A stretch of DNA of 64,000 nucleotides, taken from positions 930,001-994,000 of the forward strand of contig JAZGUH010000489.1 in the NCBI GenBank assembly GCA_037893225.1, given 5' to 3'. Every line of letters begins with the position of its first letter. Position 1 is the first letter of the stretch. Positions 36,101-50,600 of the stretch are shown one piece after another. A model generated the notes under the pieces. That model did not search any database and was not told the DNA's origin. It was given only the letters and a program-made list of their open reading frames with translations. The DNA comes from Hippasteria phrygiana (lineage: Eukaryota; Echinodermata; Asteroidea; Valvatida; Goniasteridae). A program made the translations under genes and the position numbers.

Positions 36101-39100
36101 TTTCTCGAAGAGTTCTCACGCTGTGAAGCTGGCGATGGTCTCAAATTGTTGCGCTAGATCTAGGCTACCCATATGTGTGAAAATTACTGGATTTGGTCAA
36201 TATCCCATTCAATTATGAACAGGGAAAGGAGGGGCGTTCATCTGAAAATGTGGCAAACGTTAAGCAGTCACAATGCAGTAAACGGGAGAACGCACACATA
36301 GTTCACGGTAAGAAATTTGTTGCGAGGTTTGAATTTTCTCGAAGAGTTCTAACGCTGTGAAGCTGGCGATGGTCTCAAATTGTTGCGCTAGATCTAAGCT
36401 ACCCATACGTGTGAAAATTACTGGATTTGGTCAATATCCCATTCAATTATGAACAGGGAAAGGAGGGGCGTTCATCTGAAAATGTGGCAAACGTTAAGCA
36501 GTCACAATGCAGTAAACGGAAGAACGCACACAGAGTTCACAGAAGTAAATTTGTTGCGAGGTTTGAATTTTCTCGAAGAGTTCTAACGTTGTGAAGCTGG
36601 CGATGGTCTGAAATTGTTGCGCTATATCTGAGCTACCCATACGTGTAAACATTACTGGATTTGGTCAATATACCATTCAATTATGAACAGGGAAAGGAGG
36701 GGCGTTCATCTTTACATTTGGCAAACGTTAAGCAGTCACAATGCAGTAAACGGGAGAACGCACACAGAGTTCACAGGAAGAAATTTGTTGCGAGGTTTGA
36801 ATTTTCTCGAAGAGTTCTCACGCTATGAAGCTGGCGATGGTCTCAAATTGTTGCGCTAGATCTAAGCTACCCATACGTGTGAAAATTACTGGATTTGGTC
36901 AATATCCCGTTCAAATATGAACAGGGAAAGGAGGGGCGTTCATCTGAAAATGTGGCAAACGTTAAGCAGTCACAATGCAGTAAAAGGAAGAACGCACACA
37001 GAGTTCACAGGAAGAAGATTGTTCCGAGGTTTGAATTTTCTCGAAGAGTTCTCACGCTGTGAAGCTGGCGATGGTCTCAAATTGTTGCGCTAGATCTAAG
37101 CTACCCATACGTGTGAAAATTACTGGATTTGGTCAATATCCCATTCAATTATGAACAGGGAAAGGAGGGGCGTTTATCTGAAAATGTGGCAAACGTTAAG
37201 CAGTCACAATGCAGTAAACGGGAGAACGCACACATAGTTCACGGTAAGAAATTTGTTGCGAGGTTTGAATTTTCTCGAAGAGTTCTAACGCTGTGAAGCT
37301 GGCGATGGTCTCAAATTGTTGCGCTAGATCTAAGCTACCCATACGTGTGAAAATTACTGGATTTGGTCAATATCCCATTCAATTATGAACAGGGAAAGGA
37401 GGGGCGTTCATCTGAAAATGTGGCAAACGTTAAGCAGTCACAATGCAGTAAACGGAAGAACGCACACAGAGTTCACAGAAGTAAATTTGTTGCGAGGTTT
37501 GAATTTTCTCGAAGAGTTCTAACGCTGTGAAGCTGGCGATGGTCCGAAATTGTTGCGCTATATCTAAGCTACCCATACGTGTAAACATTACTGGATTTGG
37601 TCAATATACCATTCAATTATGAACAGGGAAAGGAGGGGCGTTCATCTGAACATTTGGCAAACGTTAAGCAGTCACAATGCAGTAAACGGGAGAACGCACA
37701 CAGAGTTCATTGGAAAAAACATTTTTCGAGGTTTGAATTTTCTCGAAGAGTTCTCACGATATAAAGCTGGCGATGGTCTCAAATTGTTGCGCTAGATCTA
37801 AGCTACTCATACGTGTGAAAATTACTGGATTTGGTCAATATCCCATTCAATTATGAACAGGGAAAGGAGGGGCGTTCATCTGAAAATGTGGCAAACGTTA
37901 AGCAGTCACAATGCAGTAAACGGGAGAACGCACACATAGTTCACGGTAAGAAATTTGTTGCGAGGTTTGAATTTTCTCGAAGAGTTCTCACGCTGTGAAG
38001 CTGGCGATGGTCTCAAATTGTTGCGCTAGATCTAGGCTACCCATATGTGTGAAAATTACTGGATTTGGTCAATATCCCATTCAATTATGAACAGGGAAAG
38101 GAGGGGCGTTCATCTGAAAATGTGGCAAACGTTAAGCAGTCACAATGCAGTAAACGGGAGAACGCACACATAGTTCACGGTAAGAAATTTGTTGCGAGGT
38201 TTGAATTTTCTCGAAGAGTTCTAACGCTGTGAAGCTGGCGATGGTCTCAAATTGTTGCGCTAGATCTAAGCTACCCATACGTGTGAAAATTACTGGATTT
38301 GGTCAATATCCCATTCAATTATGAACAGGGAAAGGAGGGGCGTTCATCTGAAAATGTGGCAAACGTTAAGCAGTCACAATGCAGTAAACGGAAGAACGCA
38401 CACAGAGTTCACAGAAGTAAATTTGTTGCGAGGTTTGAATTTTCTCGAAGAGTTCTAACGTTGTGAAGCTGGCGATGGTCTGAAATTGTTGCGCTATATC
38501 TGAGCTACCCATACGTGTAAACATTACTGGATTTGGTCAATATACCATTCAATTATGAACAGGGAAAGGAGGGGCGTTCATCTTTACATTTGGCAAACGT
38601 TAAGCAGTCACAATGCAGTAAACGGGAGAACGCACACAGAGTTCACAGGAAGAAATTTGTTGCGAGGTTTGAATTTTCTCGAAGAGTTCTCACGCTATGA
38701 AGCTGGCGATGGTCTCAAATTGTTGCGCTAGATCTAAGCTACCCATACGTGTGAAAATTACTGGATTTGGTCAATATCCCGTTCAAATATGAACAGGGAA
38801 AGGAGGGGCGTTCATCTGAAAATGTGGCAAACGTTAAGCAGTCACAATGCAGTAAAAGGAAGAACGCACACAGAGTTCACAGGAAGAAATTTGTTCCGAG
38901 GTTTGAATTTTCTCGAAGAGTTCTCACGCTGTGAAGCTGGCGATGGTCTCAAATTGTTGCGCTAGATCTAGGCTACCCATATGTGTGAAAATTACTGGAT
39001 TTGGTCAATATCCCATTCAATTATGAACAGGGAAAGGAGGGGCGTTCATCTGAAAATGTGGCAAACGTTAAGCAGTCACAATGCAGTAAACGGGAGAACG

Positions 39101-39450
39101 CACACATAGTTCACGGTAAGAAATTTGTTGCGAGGTTTGAATTTTCTCGAAGAGTTCTAACGCTGTGAAGCTGGCGATGGTCTCAAATTGTTGCGCTAGA
39201 TCTAAGCTACCCATACGTGTGAAAATTACTGGATTTGGTCAATATCCCATTCAATTATGAACAGGGAAAGGAGGGGCGTTCATCTGAAAATGTGGCAAAC
39301 GTTAAGCAGTCACAATGCAGTAAACGGAAGAACGCACACAGAGTTCACAGAAGTAAATTTGTTGCGAGGTTTGAATTTTCTCGAAGAGTTCTAACGCTGT
39401 GAAGCTGGCGATGGTCCGAAATTGTTGCGCTATATCTAAGCTACCCATAC
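33133..39450 (+). repeat. Nested 1170-bp pentamer and 1872-bp octamer HORs
   Basis: K copies lie at 33367, 34537 and 35707 (1170 apart) and then at 37579 and 39451 (1872 apart). The pentamer is K, two T-like copies, P with ATTTTTTGCG, and C carrying the P-type ACAGAAGTAAA. The octamer (35707-37578 and 37579-39450) adds C, D, G/T and P copies. Its two units share the private change TCTTTACATTT at 36711 and 38583, exactly 1872 apart. They also share AAAAGGAAG near 36980 and 38852, and CACGATATAAAG in the K copies at 35707 and 37579. Confidence 0.85.
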
Positions 39451-42400
39451 GTGTAAACATTACTGGATTTGGTCAATATACCATTCAATTATGAACAGGG
39501 AAAGGAGGGGCGTTCATCTGAACATTTGGCAAACGTTAAGCAGTCACAATGCAGTAAACGGGAGAACGCACACAGAGTTCATTGGAAAAAACATTTTTCG
39601 AGGTTTGAATTTTCTCGAAGAGTTCTCACGCTATGAAGCTGGCGATGGTCTCAAATTGTTGCGCTAGATCTAAGCTACTCATACGTGTGAAAATTACTGG
39701 ATTTGGTCAATATCCCATTCAATTATGAACAGGGAAAGGAGGGGCGTTCATCTGAAAATGTGGCAAACGTTAAGCAGTCACAATGCAGTAAACGGGAGAA
39801 CGCACACATAGTTCACGGTAAGAAATTTGTTGCGAGGTTTGAATTTTCTCGAAGAGTTCTCACGCTGTGAAGCTGGCGATGGTCTCAAATTGTTGCGCTA
39901 GATCTAGGCTACCCATATGTGTGAAAATTACTGGATTTGGTCAATATCCCATTCAATTATGAACAGGGAAAGGAGGGGCGTTCATCTGAAAATGTGGCAA
40001 ACGTTAAGCAGTCACAATGCAGTAAACGGGAGAACGCACACATAGTTCACGGTAAGAAATTTGTTGCGAGGTTTGAATTTTCTCGAAGAGTTCTAACGCT
40101 GTGAAGCTGGCGATGGTCTCAAATTGTTGCGCTAGATCTAAGCTACCCATACGTGTGCAAATTACTGGATTTGGTCAATATCCCATTCAATTATGAACAG
40201 GGAAAGGAGGGGCGTTCATCTGAAAATGTGGCAAACGTTAAGCAGTCACAATGCAGTAAACGGAAGAACGCACACAGAGTTCACAGAAGTAAATTTTTTG
40301 CGAGGTTTGAATTTTCTCGAAGAGTTCTAACGCTGTGAAGCTGGCGATGGTCTGAAATTGTTGCGCTATATCTGAGCTACCCATACGTGTAAACATTACT
40401 GGATTTGGTCAATATACCATTCAATTATGAACAGGGAAAGGAGGGGCGTTCATCTGAACATTTGGCAAACGTTAAGCAGTCACAATGCAGTAAACGGGAG
40501 AACGCACACAGAGTTCACGGAAAGAAATTTGTTGCGAGGTTTGAATTTTCTCGAAGAGTTCTAACGCTGTGAAGCTGCCGATGGTCTCAAATTGTTGCGC
40601 TATATCTAAGCTACCCATACGTGTAAACATTACTGGATTTGGTCAATATACCATTCAATTATGAACAGGGAAAGGAGGGGCGTTCATCTGAACATTTGGC
40701 AAACGTTAAGCAGTCACAATGCAGTAAACGGGAGAACGCACACAGAGTTCACAGGAAGAAATTTGTTGCGAGGTTTGAATTTTCTCAAAGAGTTCTCACG
40801 CTATGAAGCTGGCGATGGTCTCAAATTGTTGCGCTAGATCTAAGCTACCCATACGTGTGAAAATTACTGGATTTGGTCAATATCCCGTTCAAATATGAAC
40901 AGGGAAAGGAGGGGCGTTCATCTGAAAATTTGGCAAACGTTAAGCAGTCACAATGCAGTAAACGGGAGAACGCACACAGAGTTCACGGGAAGAAATTTGT
41001 CGCGAGGTTTGAATTTTCTCGAAGAGTTCTCACGCTATAAAGCTGGCGATGGTCTCAAATTGTTGCGCTAGATCTAAGCTACCGATACGTGTGAAAATTA
41101 CTGGATTTGGTCAATATCCCATTCAATTATGAACAGGGAAAGGAGGGGCGTTCATCTGAAAATGTGGCAAACGTTAAGCAGTCACAATGCAGTAAACGGA
41201 AGAACGCACACAGAGTTCACACGAAGAAGATTGTTCCGAGGTTTGAATTTTCTCGAAGAGTTCTCACGCTGTGAAGCTGGCGATGGTCTCAAATTGTTGC
41301 GCTAGATCTAAGCTACCCATACGTGTGAAAATTACTGGATTTGGTCAATATCCCATTCAATTATGAACAGGGAAAGGAGGGGCGTTTATCTGAAAATGTG
41401 GCAAACGTTAAGCAGTCACAATGCAGTAAACGGGAGAACGCACACATAGTTCACGGTAAGAAATTTGTTGCGAGGTTTGAATTTTCTCGAAGAGTTCTAA
41501 CGCTGTGAAGCTGGCGATGGTCTGAAATTGTTGCGCTAGATCTAAGCTACCCATACGTGTGAAAATTACTGGATTTGGTCAATATCCCATTCAATTATGA
41601 ACAGGGAAAGGAGGGGCGTTCATCTGAAAATGTGGCAAACGTTAAGCAGTCACAATGCAGTAAACGGAAGAACGCACACAGAGTTCACAGAAGTAAATTT
41701 GTTGCGAGGTTTGAATTTTCTCGAAGAGTTCTAACGCTGTGAAGCTGGCGATGGTCCGAAATTGTTGCGCTTATATCTAAGCTACCCATACGTGTAAACA
41801 TTACTGGATTTGGTCAATATACCATTCAATTATGAACAGGGAAAGGAGGGGCGTTCATCTGAACATTTGGCAAACGTTAAGCAGTCACAATGCAGTAAAC
41901 GGGAGAACGCACACAGAGTTCATTGGAAAAAACATTTTTCGAGGTTTGAATTTTCTCGAAGAGTTCTCACGATATAAAGCTGGCGATGGTCTCAAATTGT
42001 TGCGCTAGATCTAAGCTACTCATACGTGTGAAAATTACTGGATTTGGTCAATATCCCATTCAATTATGAACAGGGAAAGGAGGGGCGTTCATCTGAAAAT
42101 GTGGCAAACGTTAAGCAGTCACAATGCAGTAAACGGGAGAACGCACACATAGTTCACGGTAAGAAATTTGTTGCGAGGTTTGAATTTTCTCGAAGAGTTC
42201 TCACGCTGTGAAGCTGGCGATGGTCTCAAATTGTTGCGCTAGATCTAGGCTACCCATATGTGTGAAAATTACTGGATTTGGTCAATATCCCATTCAATTA
42301 TGAACAGGGAGAGGAGGGGCGTTCATCTGAAAATTTGGCAAACGTTAAGCAGTCACAATGCAGTAAACGGGAGAACGCACACATAGTTCACGGTAAGAAA

Positions 42401-45301
42401 TTTGTTGCGAGGTTTGAATTTTCTCGAAGAGTTCTAACGCTGTGAAGCTGGCGATGGTCTCAAATTGTTGCGCTAGATCTCAGCTACCCATACGTGTGAA
42501 AATTACTGGATTTGGTCAATATCCCATTCAATTATGAACAGGGAAAGGAGGGGCGTTCATCTGAAAATGTGGCAAACGTTAAGCAGTCACAATGCAGTAA
42601 ACGGAAGAACGCACACAGAGTTCACAGAAGTAAATTTGTTGCGAGGTTTGAATTTTCTCGAAGAGTTCTAACGCTGTGAAGCTGGCGATGGTCTGAAATT
42701 GTTGCGCTATATCTGAGCTACCCATACGTGTAAACATTACTGGATTTGGTCAATATACCATTCAATTATGAACAGGGAAAGGAGGGGCGTTCATCTGAAC
42801 ATTTGGCAAACGTTAAGCAGTCACAATGCAGTAAACGGGAGAACGCACACAGAGTTCACAGGAAGAAATTTGTTGCGAGGTTTGAATTTTCTCGAAGAGT
42901 TCTCACGCCATGAAGCTGGCGATGGTCTCAAATTGTTGCGCTAGATCTAAGCTACCCATACGTGTGAAAATTACTGGATTTGGTCAATATCCCGTTCAAA
43001 TATGAACAGGGAAAGGAGGGGCGTTCATCTGAAAATGTGGCAAACGTTAAGCAGTCACAATGCAGTAAAAGGAAGAACGCACACAGAGTTCACAGGAAGA
43101 AATTTGTTCCGAGGTTTGAATTTTCTCGAAGAGTTCTCACGCTGTGAAGCTGGCGATGGTCTCAAATTGTTGCGCTAGATCTAGGCTACCCATATGTGTG
43201 AAAATTACTGGATTTGGTCAATATCCCATTCAATTATGAACAGGGAAAGGAGGGGCGTTCATCTGAAAATGTGGCAAACGTTAAGCAGTCACAATGCAGT
43301 AAACGGGAGAACGCACACATAGTTCACGGTAAGAAATTTGTTGCGAGGTTTGAATTTTCTCGAAGAGTTCTAACGCTGTGAAGCTGGCGATGGTCTCAAA
43401 TTGTTGCGCTAGATCTAAGCTACCCATACGTGTGAAAATTACTGGATTTGGTCAATATCCCATTCAATTATGAACAGGGAAAGGAGGGGCGTTCATCTGA
43501 AAATGTGGCAAACGTTAAGCAGTCACAATGCAGTAAACGGAAGAACGCACACAGAGTTCACAGAAGTAAATTTGTTGCGAGGTTTGAATTTTCTCGAAGA
43601 GTTCTAACGCTGTGAAGCTGGCGATGGTCCGAAATTGTTGCGCTATATCTAAGCTACCCATACGTGTAAACATTACTGGATTTGGTCAATATACCATTCA
43701 ATTATGAACAGGGAAAGGAGGGGCGTTCATCTGAACATTTGGCAAACGTTAAGCAGTCACAATGCAGTAAACGGGAGAACGCACACAGAGTTCATTGGAA
43801 AAAACATTTTTCGAGGTTTGAATTTTCTCGAAGAGTTCTCACGCTATGAAGCTGGCGATGGTCTCAAATTGTTGCGCTAGATCTAAGCTACTCATACGTG
43901 TGAAAATTACTGGATTTGGTCAATATCCCATTCAATTATGAACAGGGAAAGGAGGGGCGTTCATCTGAAAATGTGGCAAACGTTAAGCAGTCACAATGCA
44001 GTAAACGGGAGAACGCACACATAGTTCACGGTAAGAAATTTGTTGCGAGGTTTGAATTTTCTCGAAGAGTTCTCACGCTGTGAAGCTGGCGATGGTCTCA
44101 AATTGTTGCGCTAGATCTAGGCTACCCATATGTGTGAAAATTACTGGATTTGGTCAATATCCCATTCAATTATGAACAGGGAAAGGAGGGGCGTTCATCT
44201 AAAAATGTGGCAAACGTTAAGCAGTCACAATGCAGTAAACGGGAGAACGCACACATAGTTCACGGTAAGAAATTTGTTGCGAGGTTTGAATTTTCTCGAA
44301 GAGTTCTAACGCTGTGAAGCTGGCGATGGTCTCAAATTGTTGCGCTAGATCTAAGCTACCCATACGTGTGAAAATTACTGGATTTGGTCAATATCCCATT
44401 CAATTATGAACAGGGAAAGGAGGGGCGTTCATCTGAAAATGTGGCAAACGTTAAGCAGTCACAATGCAGTAAACGGAAGAACGCACACAGAGTTCACAGA
44501 AGTAAATTTTTTGCGAGGTTTGAATTTTCTCGAAGAGTTCTAACGCTGTGAAGCTGGCGATGGTCTGAAATTGTTGCGCTATATCTGAGCTACCCATACG
44601 TGTAAACATTACTGGATTTGGTCAATATACCATTCAATTATGAACAGGGAAAGGAGGGGCGTTCATCTGAACATTTGGCAAACGTTAAGCAGTCACAATG
44701 CAGTAAACGGGAGAACGCACACAGAGTTCACGGAAAGAAATTTGTTGCGAGGTTTGAATTTTCTCGAAGAGTTCTAACGCTGTGAAGCTGCCGATGGTCT
44801 CAAATTGTTGCGCTATATCTAAGCTACCCATACGTGTAAACATTACTGGATTTGGTCAATATACCATTCAATTATGAACAGGGAAAGGAGGGGCGTTCAT
44901 CTGAACATTTGGCAAACGTTAAGCAGTCACAATGCAGTAAACGGGAGAACGCACACAGAGTTCACAGGAAGAAATTTGTTGCGAGGTTTGAATTTTCTCA
45001 AAGAGTTCTCACGCTATGAAGCTGGCGATGGTCTCAAATTGTTGCGCTAGATCTAAGCTACCCATACGTGTGAAAATTACTGGATTTGGTCAATATCCCG
45101 TTCAAATATGAACAGGGAAAGGAGGGGCGTTCATCTGAAAATTTGGCAAACGTTAAGCAGTCACAATGCAGTAAACGGGAGAACGCACACAGAGTTCACG
45201 GGAAGAAATTTGTCGCGAGGTTTGAATTTTCTCGAAGAGTTCTCACGCTATAAAGCTGGCGATGGTCTCAAATTGTTGCGCTAGATCTAAGCTACCGATA
45301 C

Positions 45302-45535
45302 GTGTGAAAATTACTGGATTTGGTCAATATCCCATTCAATTATGAACAGGGAAAGGAGGGGCGTTCATCTGAAAATGTGGCAAACGTTAAGCAGTCACAA
45401 TGCAGTAAACGGGAGAACGCACACATAGTTCACGGTAAGAAATTTGTTGCGAGGTTTGAATTTTCTCGAAGAGTTCTAACGCTGTGAAGCTGGCGATGGT
45501 CTGAAATTGTTGCGCTAGATCTAAGCTACCCATAC
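45302..45535 (+). repeat. Hybrid monomer at a one-monomer deletion
   Basis: The copy is preceded by CTACCGATACG, as G-type copies are, but continues with CGGGAGAACG and ACACATAG like the T copy that follows G in the sister segment (41089 then 41323). The sister has two monomers where this segment has one. The simplest reading is an unequal exchange or deletion between adjacent copies, with the breakpoint in their identical central part. Confidence 0.7.
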
Positions 45536-46238
45536 GTGTGAAAATTACTGGATTTGGTCAATATCCCATTCAATTATGAACAGGGAAAGGAGGGGCGTTC
45601 ATCTGAAAATGTGGCAAACGTTAAGCAGTCACAATGCAGTAAACGGAAGAACGCACACAGAGTTCACAGAAGTAAATTTGTTGCGAGGTTTGAATTTTCT
45701 CGAAGAGTTCTAACGCTGTGAAGCTGGCGATGGTCCGAAATTGTTGCGCTTATATCTAAGCTACCCATACGTGTAAACATTACTGGATTTGGTCAATATA
45801 CCATTCAATTATGAACAGGGAAAGGAGGGGCGTTCATCTGAACATTTGGCAAACGTTAAGCAGTCACAATGCAGTAAACGGGAGAACGCACACAGAGTTC
45901 ATTGGAAAAAACATTTTTCGAGGTTTGAATTTTCTCGAAGAGTTCTCACGATATAAAGCTGGCGATGGTCTCAAATTGTTGCGCTAGATCTAAGCTACTC
46001 ATACGTGTGAAAATTACTGGATTTGGTCAATATCCCATTCAATTATGAACAGGGAAAGGAGGGGCGTTCATCTGAAAATGTGGCAAACGTTAAGCAGTCA
46101 CAATGCAGTAAACGGGAGAACGCACACATAGTTCACGGTAAGAAATTTGTTGCGAGGTTTGAATTTTCTCGAAGAGTTCTCACGCTGTGAAGCTGGCGAT
46201 GGTCTCAAATTGTTGCGCTAGATCTAGGCTACCCATAT

Positions 46239-46472
46239 GTGTGAAAATTACTGGATTTGGTCAATATCCCATTCAATTATGAACAGGGAAAGGAGGGGCG
46301 TTCATCTGAAAATGTGGCAAACGTTAAGCAGTCACAATGCAGTAAACGGAAGAACGCACACAGAGTTCACAGAAGTAAATTTGTTGCGAGGTTTGAATTT
46401 TCTCGAAGAGTTCTCACGCCATGAAGCTGGCGATGGTCTCAAATTGTTGCGCTAGATCTAAGCTACCCATAC
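46239..46472 (+). repeat. Hybrid monomer with P-type middle and C-type end
   Basis: This copy has CGGAAG and ACAGAAGTAAA (P type) and then CACGCCATGAAG. The CCATGAAG variant is otherwise seen only in the C copy at 42728. In the sister segment these features lie in separate monomers, so the copy is a fusion that removed intervening monomers. The open frame from a non-ATG codon at 46237 is a by-product of this fusion. Confidence 0.65.
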
Positions 46473-47642
46473 GTGTGAAAATTACTGGATTTGGTCAATA
46501 TCCCGTTCAAATATGAACAGGGAAAGGAGGGGCGTTCATCTGAAAATGTGGCAAACGTTAAGCAGTCACAATGCAGTAAAAGGAAGAACGCACACAGAGT
46601 TCACAGGAAGAAATTTGTTCCGAGGTTTGAATTTTCTCGAAGAGTTCTCACGCTGTGAAGCTGGCGATGGTCTCAAATTGTTGCGCTAGATCTAGGCTAC
46701 CCATATGTGTGAAAATTACTGGATTTGGTCAATATCCCATTCAATTATGAACAGGGAAAGGAGGGGCGTTCATCTGAAAATGTGGCAAACGTTAAGCAGT
46801 CACAATGCAGTAAACGGGAGAACGCACACATAGTTCACGGTAAGAAATTTGTTGCGAGGTTTGAATTTTCTCGAAGAGTTCTAACGCTGTGAAGCTGGCG
46901 ATGGTCTCAAATTGTTGCGCTAGATCTAAGCTACCCATACGTGTGAAAATTACTGGATTTGGTCAATATCCCATTCAATTATGAACAGGGAAAGGAGGGG
47001 CGTTCATCTGAAAATGTGGCAAACGTTAAGCAGTCACAATGCAGTAAACGGGAGAACGCACACAGAGTTTACAGAAGTAAATTTGTTGCGAGGTTTGAAT
47101 TTTCTCGAAGAGTTCTAACGCTGTGAAGCTGGCGATGGTCTGAAATTGTTGCGCTATATCTAAGCTACCCATACGTGTAAACATTACTGGATTTGGTCAA
47201 TATACCATTCAATTATGAACAGGGAAAGGAGGGGCGTTCATCTGAACATTTGGCAAACGTTAAGCAGTCACAATGCAGTAAACGGGAGAACGCACACAGA
47301 GTTCACAGGAAGAAATTTGTTGCGAGGTTTGAATTTTCTCGAAGAGTTCTAACGCTATGAAGCTGGCGATGGTCTCAAATTGTTGCGCTAGATCTAAGCT
47401 ACCCATACGTGTGAAAATTACTGGATTTGGTCAATATCCCGTTCAAATATGAACAGGGAAAGGAGGGGCGTTCATCTGAAAATGTGGCAAACGTTAAGCA
47501 GTCACAATGCAGTAAACGGAAGAACGCACACAGAGTTCACGGGAAGAAATTTGTTGCGAGGTTTGAATTTTCTCGAAGAGTTCTAACGCTGTGAAGCTGC
47601 CGATGGTCTGAAATTGTTGCGCTATATCTAAGCTACCCATAC

Positions 47643-50600
47643 GTGTACAAATTACTGGATTTGGTCAATATCCCATTCAAATATGAACAGGGAAAGGAGG
47701 GGCGTTCATCTGAAAATTTGGCAAACGTTAAGCAGTCACAATGCAGTAAACGGGAGAACGCACACAGAGTTCACAGGAAGAAATTTGTTGCGAGGTTTGA
47801 ATTTTCTCAAAGAGTTCTCACGCTATGAAGCTGGCGATGGTCTCAAATTGTTGCGCTAGATCTAAGCTACCCATACGTGTGAAAATTACTGGATTTGGTC
47901 AATATCCCATTCAATTATGAACAGGGAAAGGAGGGGCGTTCATCTGAAAATGTGGCAAACGTTAAGCAGTCACAATGCAGTAAACGGAAGAACGCACACA
48001 GAGTTCACAGAAGTAAATTTGTTGCGAGGTTTGAATTTTCTCGAAGAGTTCTAACGCTGTGAAGCTGGCGATGGTCCGAAATTGTTGCGCTATATCTAAG
48101 CTACCCATACGTGTAAACATTACTGGATTTGGTCAATATACCATTCAATTATGAACAGGGAAAGGAGGGGCGTTCATCTGAACATTTGGCAAACGTTAAG
48201 CAGTCACAATGCAGTAAACGGGAGAACGCACACAGAGTTCATTGGAAAAAACATTTTTCGAGGTTTGAATTTTCTCGAAGAGTTCTCACGATATAAAGCT
48301 GGCGATGGTCTCAAATTGTTGCGCTAGATCTAAGCTACTCATACGTGTGAAAATTACTGGATTTGGTCAATATCCCATTCAATTATGAACAGGGAAAGGA
48401 GGGGCGTTCATCTGAAAATGTGGCAAACGTTAAGCAGTCACAATGCAGTAAACGGGAGAACGCACACATAGTTCACGGTAAGAAATTTTTTGCGAGGTTT
48501 GAATTTTCTCGAAGAGTTCTCACGCTGTGAAGCTGGCGATGGTCTCAAATTGTTGCGCTAGATCTAGGCTACCCATATGTGTGAAAATTACTGGATTTGG
48601 TCAATATCCCATTCAATTATGAACAGGGAAAGGAGGGGCGTTCATCTGAAAATGTGGCAAACGTTAAGCAGTCACAATGCAGTAAACGGGAGAACGCACA
48701 CATAGTTCACGGTAAGAAATTTGTTGCGAGGTTTGAATTTTCTCGAAGAGTTCTAACGCTGTGAAGCTGGCGATGGTCTCAAATTGTTGCGCTAGATCTA
48801 AGCTACCCATACGTGTGAAAATTACTGGATTTGGTCAATATCCCATTCAATTATGAACAGGGAAAGGAGGGGCGTTCATCTGAAAATGTGGCAAACGTTA
48901 AGCAGTCACAATGCAGTAAACGGAAGAACGCACACAGAGTTCACAGAAGTAAATTTGTTGCGAGGTTTGAATTTTCTCGAAGAGTTCTAACGCTGTGAAG
49001 CTGGCGATGGTCCGAAATTGTTGCGCTATATCTAAGCTACCCATACGTGTAAACATTACTGGATTTGGTCAATATACCATTCAATTATGAACAGGGAAAG
49101 GAGGGGCGTTCATCTGAACATTTGGCAAACGTTAAGCAGTCACAATGCAGTAAACGGGAGAACGCACACAGAGTTCATTGGAAAAAACATTTTTCGAGGT
49201 TTGAATTTTCTCGAAGAGTTCTCACGATATAAAGCTGGCGATGGTCTCAAATTGTTGCGCTAGATCTAAGCTACTCATACGTGTGAAAATTACTGGATTT
49301 GGTCAATATCCCATTCAATTATGAACAGGGAAAGGAGGGGCGTTCATCTGAAAATGTGGCAAACGTTAAGCAGTCACAATGCAGTAAACGGGAGAACGCA
49401 CACATAGTTCACGGTAAGAAATTTGTTGCGAGGTTTGAATTTTCTCGAAGAGTTCTCACGCTGTGAAGCTGGCGATGGTCTCAAATTGTTGCGCTAGATC
49501 TAGGCTACCCATATGTGTGAAAATTACTGGATTTGGTCAATATCCCATTCAATTATGAACAGGGAAAGGAGGGGCGTTCATCTGAAAATGTGGCAAACGT
49601 TAAGCAGTCACAATGCAGTAAACGGGAGAACGCACACATAGTTCACGGTAAGAAATTTGTTGCGAGGTTTGAATTTTCTCGAAGAGTTCTAACGCTGTGA
49701 AGCTGGCGATGGTCTCAAATTGTTGCGCTAGATCTAAGCTACCCATACGTGTGAAAATTACTGGATTTGGTCAATATCCCATTCAATTATGAACAGGGAA
49801 AGGAGGGGCGTTCATCTGAAAATGTGGCAAACGTTAAGCAGTCACAATGCAGTAAACGGAAGAACGCACACAGAGTTCACAGAAGTAAATTTGTTGCGAG
49901 GTTTGAATTTTCTCGAAGAGTTCTAACGCTGTGAAGCTGGCGATGGTCTGAAATTGTTGCGCTATATCTGAGCTACCCATACGTGTAAACATTACTGGAT
50001 TTGGTCAATATACCATTCAATTATGAACAGGGAAAGGAGGGGCGTTCATCTGAACATTTGGCAAACGTTAAGCAGTCACAATGCAGTAAACGGGAGAACG
50101 CACACAGAGTTCACAGGAAGAAATTTGTTGCGAGGTTTGAATTTTCTCGAAGAGTTCTCACGCTATGAAGCTGGCGATGGTCTCAAATTGTTGCGCTAGA
50201 TCTAAGCTACCCATACGTGTGAAAATTACTGGATTTGGTCAATATCCCGTTCAAATATGAACAGGGAAAGGAGGGGCGTTCATCTGAAAATGTGGCAAAC
50301 GTTAAGCAGTCACAATGCAGTAAAAGGAAGAACGCACACAGAGTTCACAGGAAGAAATTTGTTCCGAGGTTTGAATTTTCTCGAAGAGTTCTCACGCTGT
50401 GAAGCTGGCGATGGTCTCAAATTGTTGCGCTAGATCTAGGCTACCCATATGTGTGAAAATTACTGGATTTGGTCAATATCCCATTCAATTATGAACAGGG
50501 AAAGGAGGGGCGTTCATCTGAAAATGTGGCAAACGTTAAGCAGTCACAATGCAGTAAACGGGAGAACGCACACATAGTTCACGGTAAGAAATTTGTTGCG

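Larger units (their letters stand above)
38749..47642 (+). repeat. About 4.2-kb segmental duplication within the array, with internal deletions
   Basis: Monomers from 38749 match those from 42962 at an offset of 4213 bases (18 monomers plus one base). Examples are the D copies with AAAAGGAAG, the K copies at 39451 and 43664, and the C copies with ACGGAAAG and TGCCGATGG at 40387 and 44600. A private one-base insertion (GCGCTTATATC) appears in both copies at 41771 and 45750, only 3979 apart, so the second copy has lost one monomer near 45302. Further loss near 46239 shortens the offset again. Confidence 0.82.
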
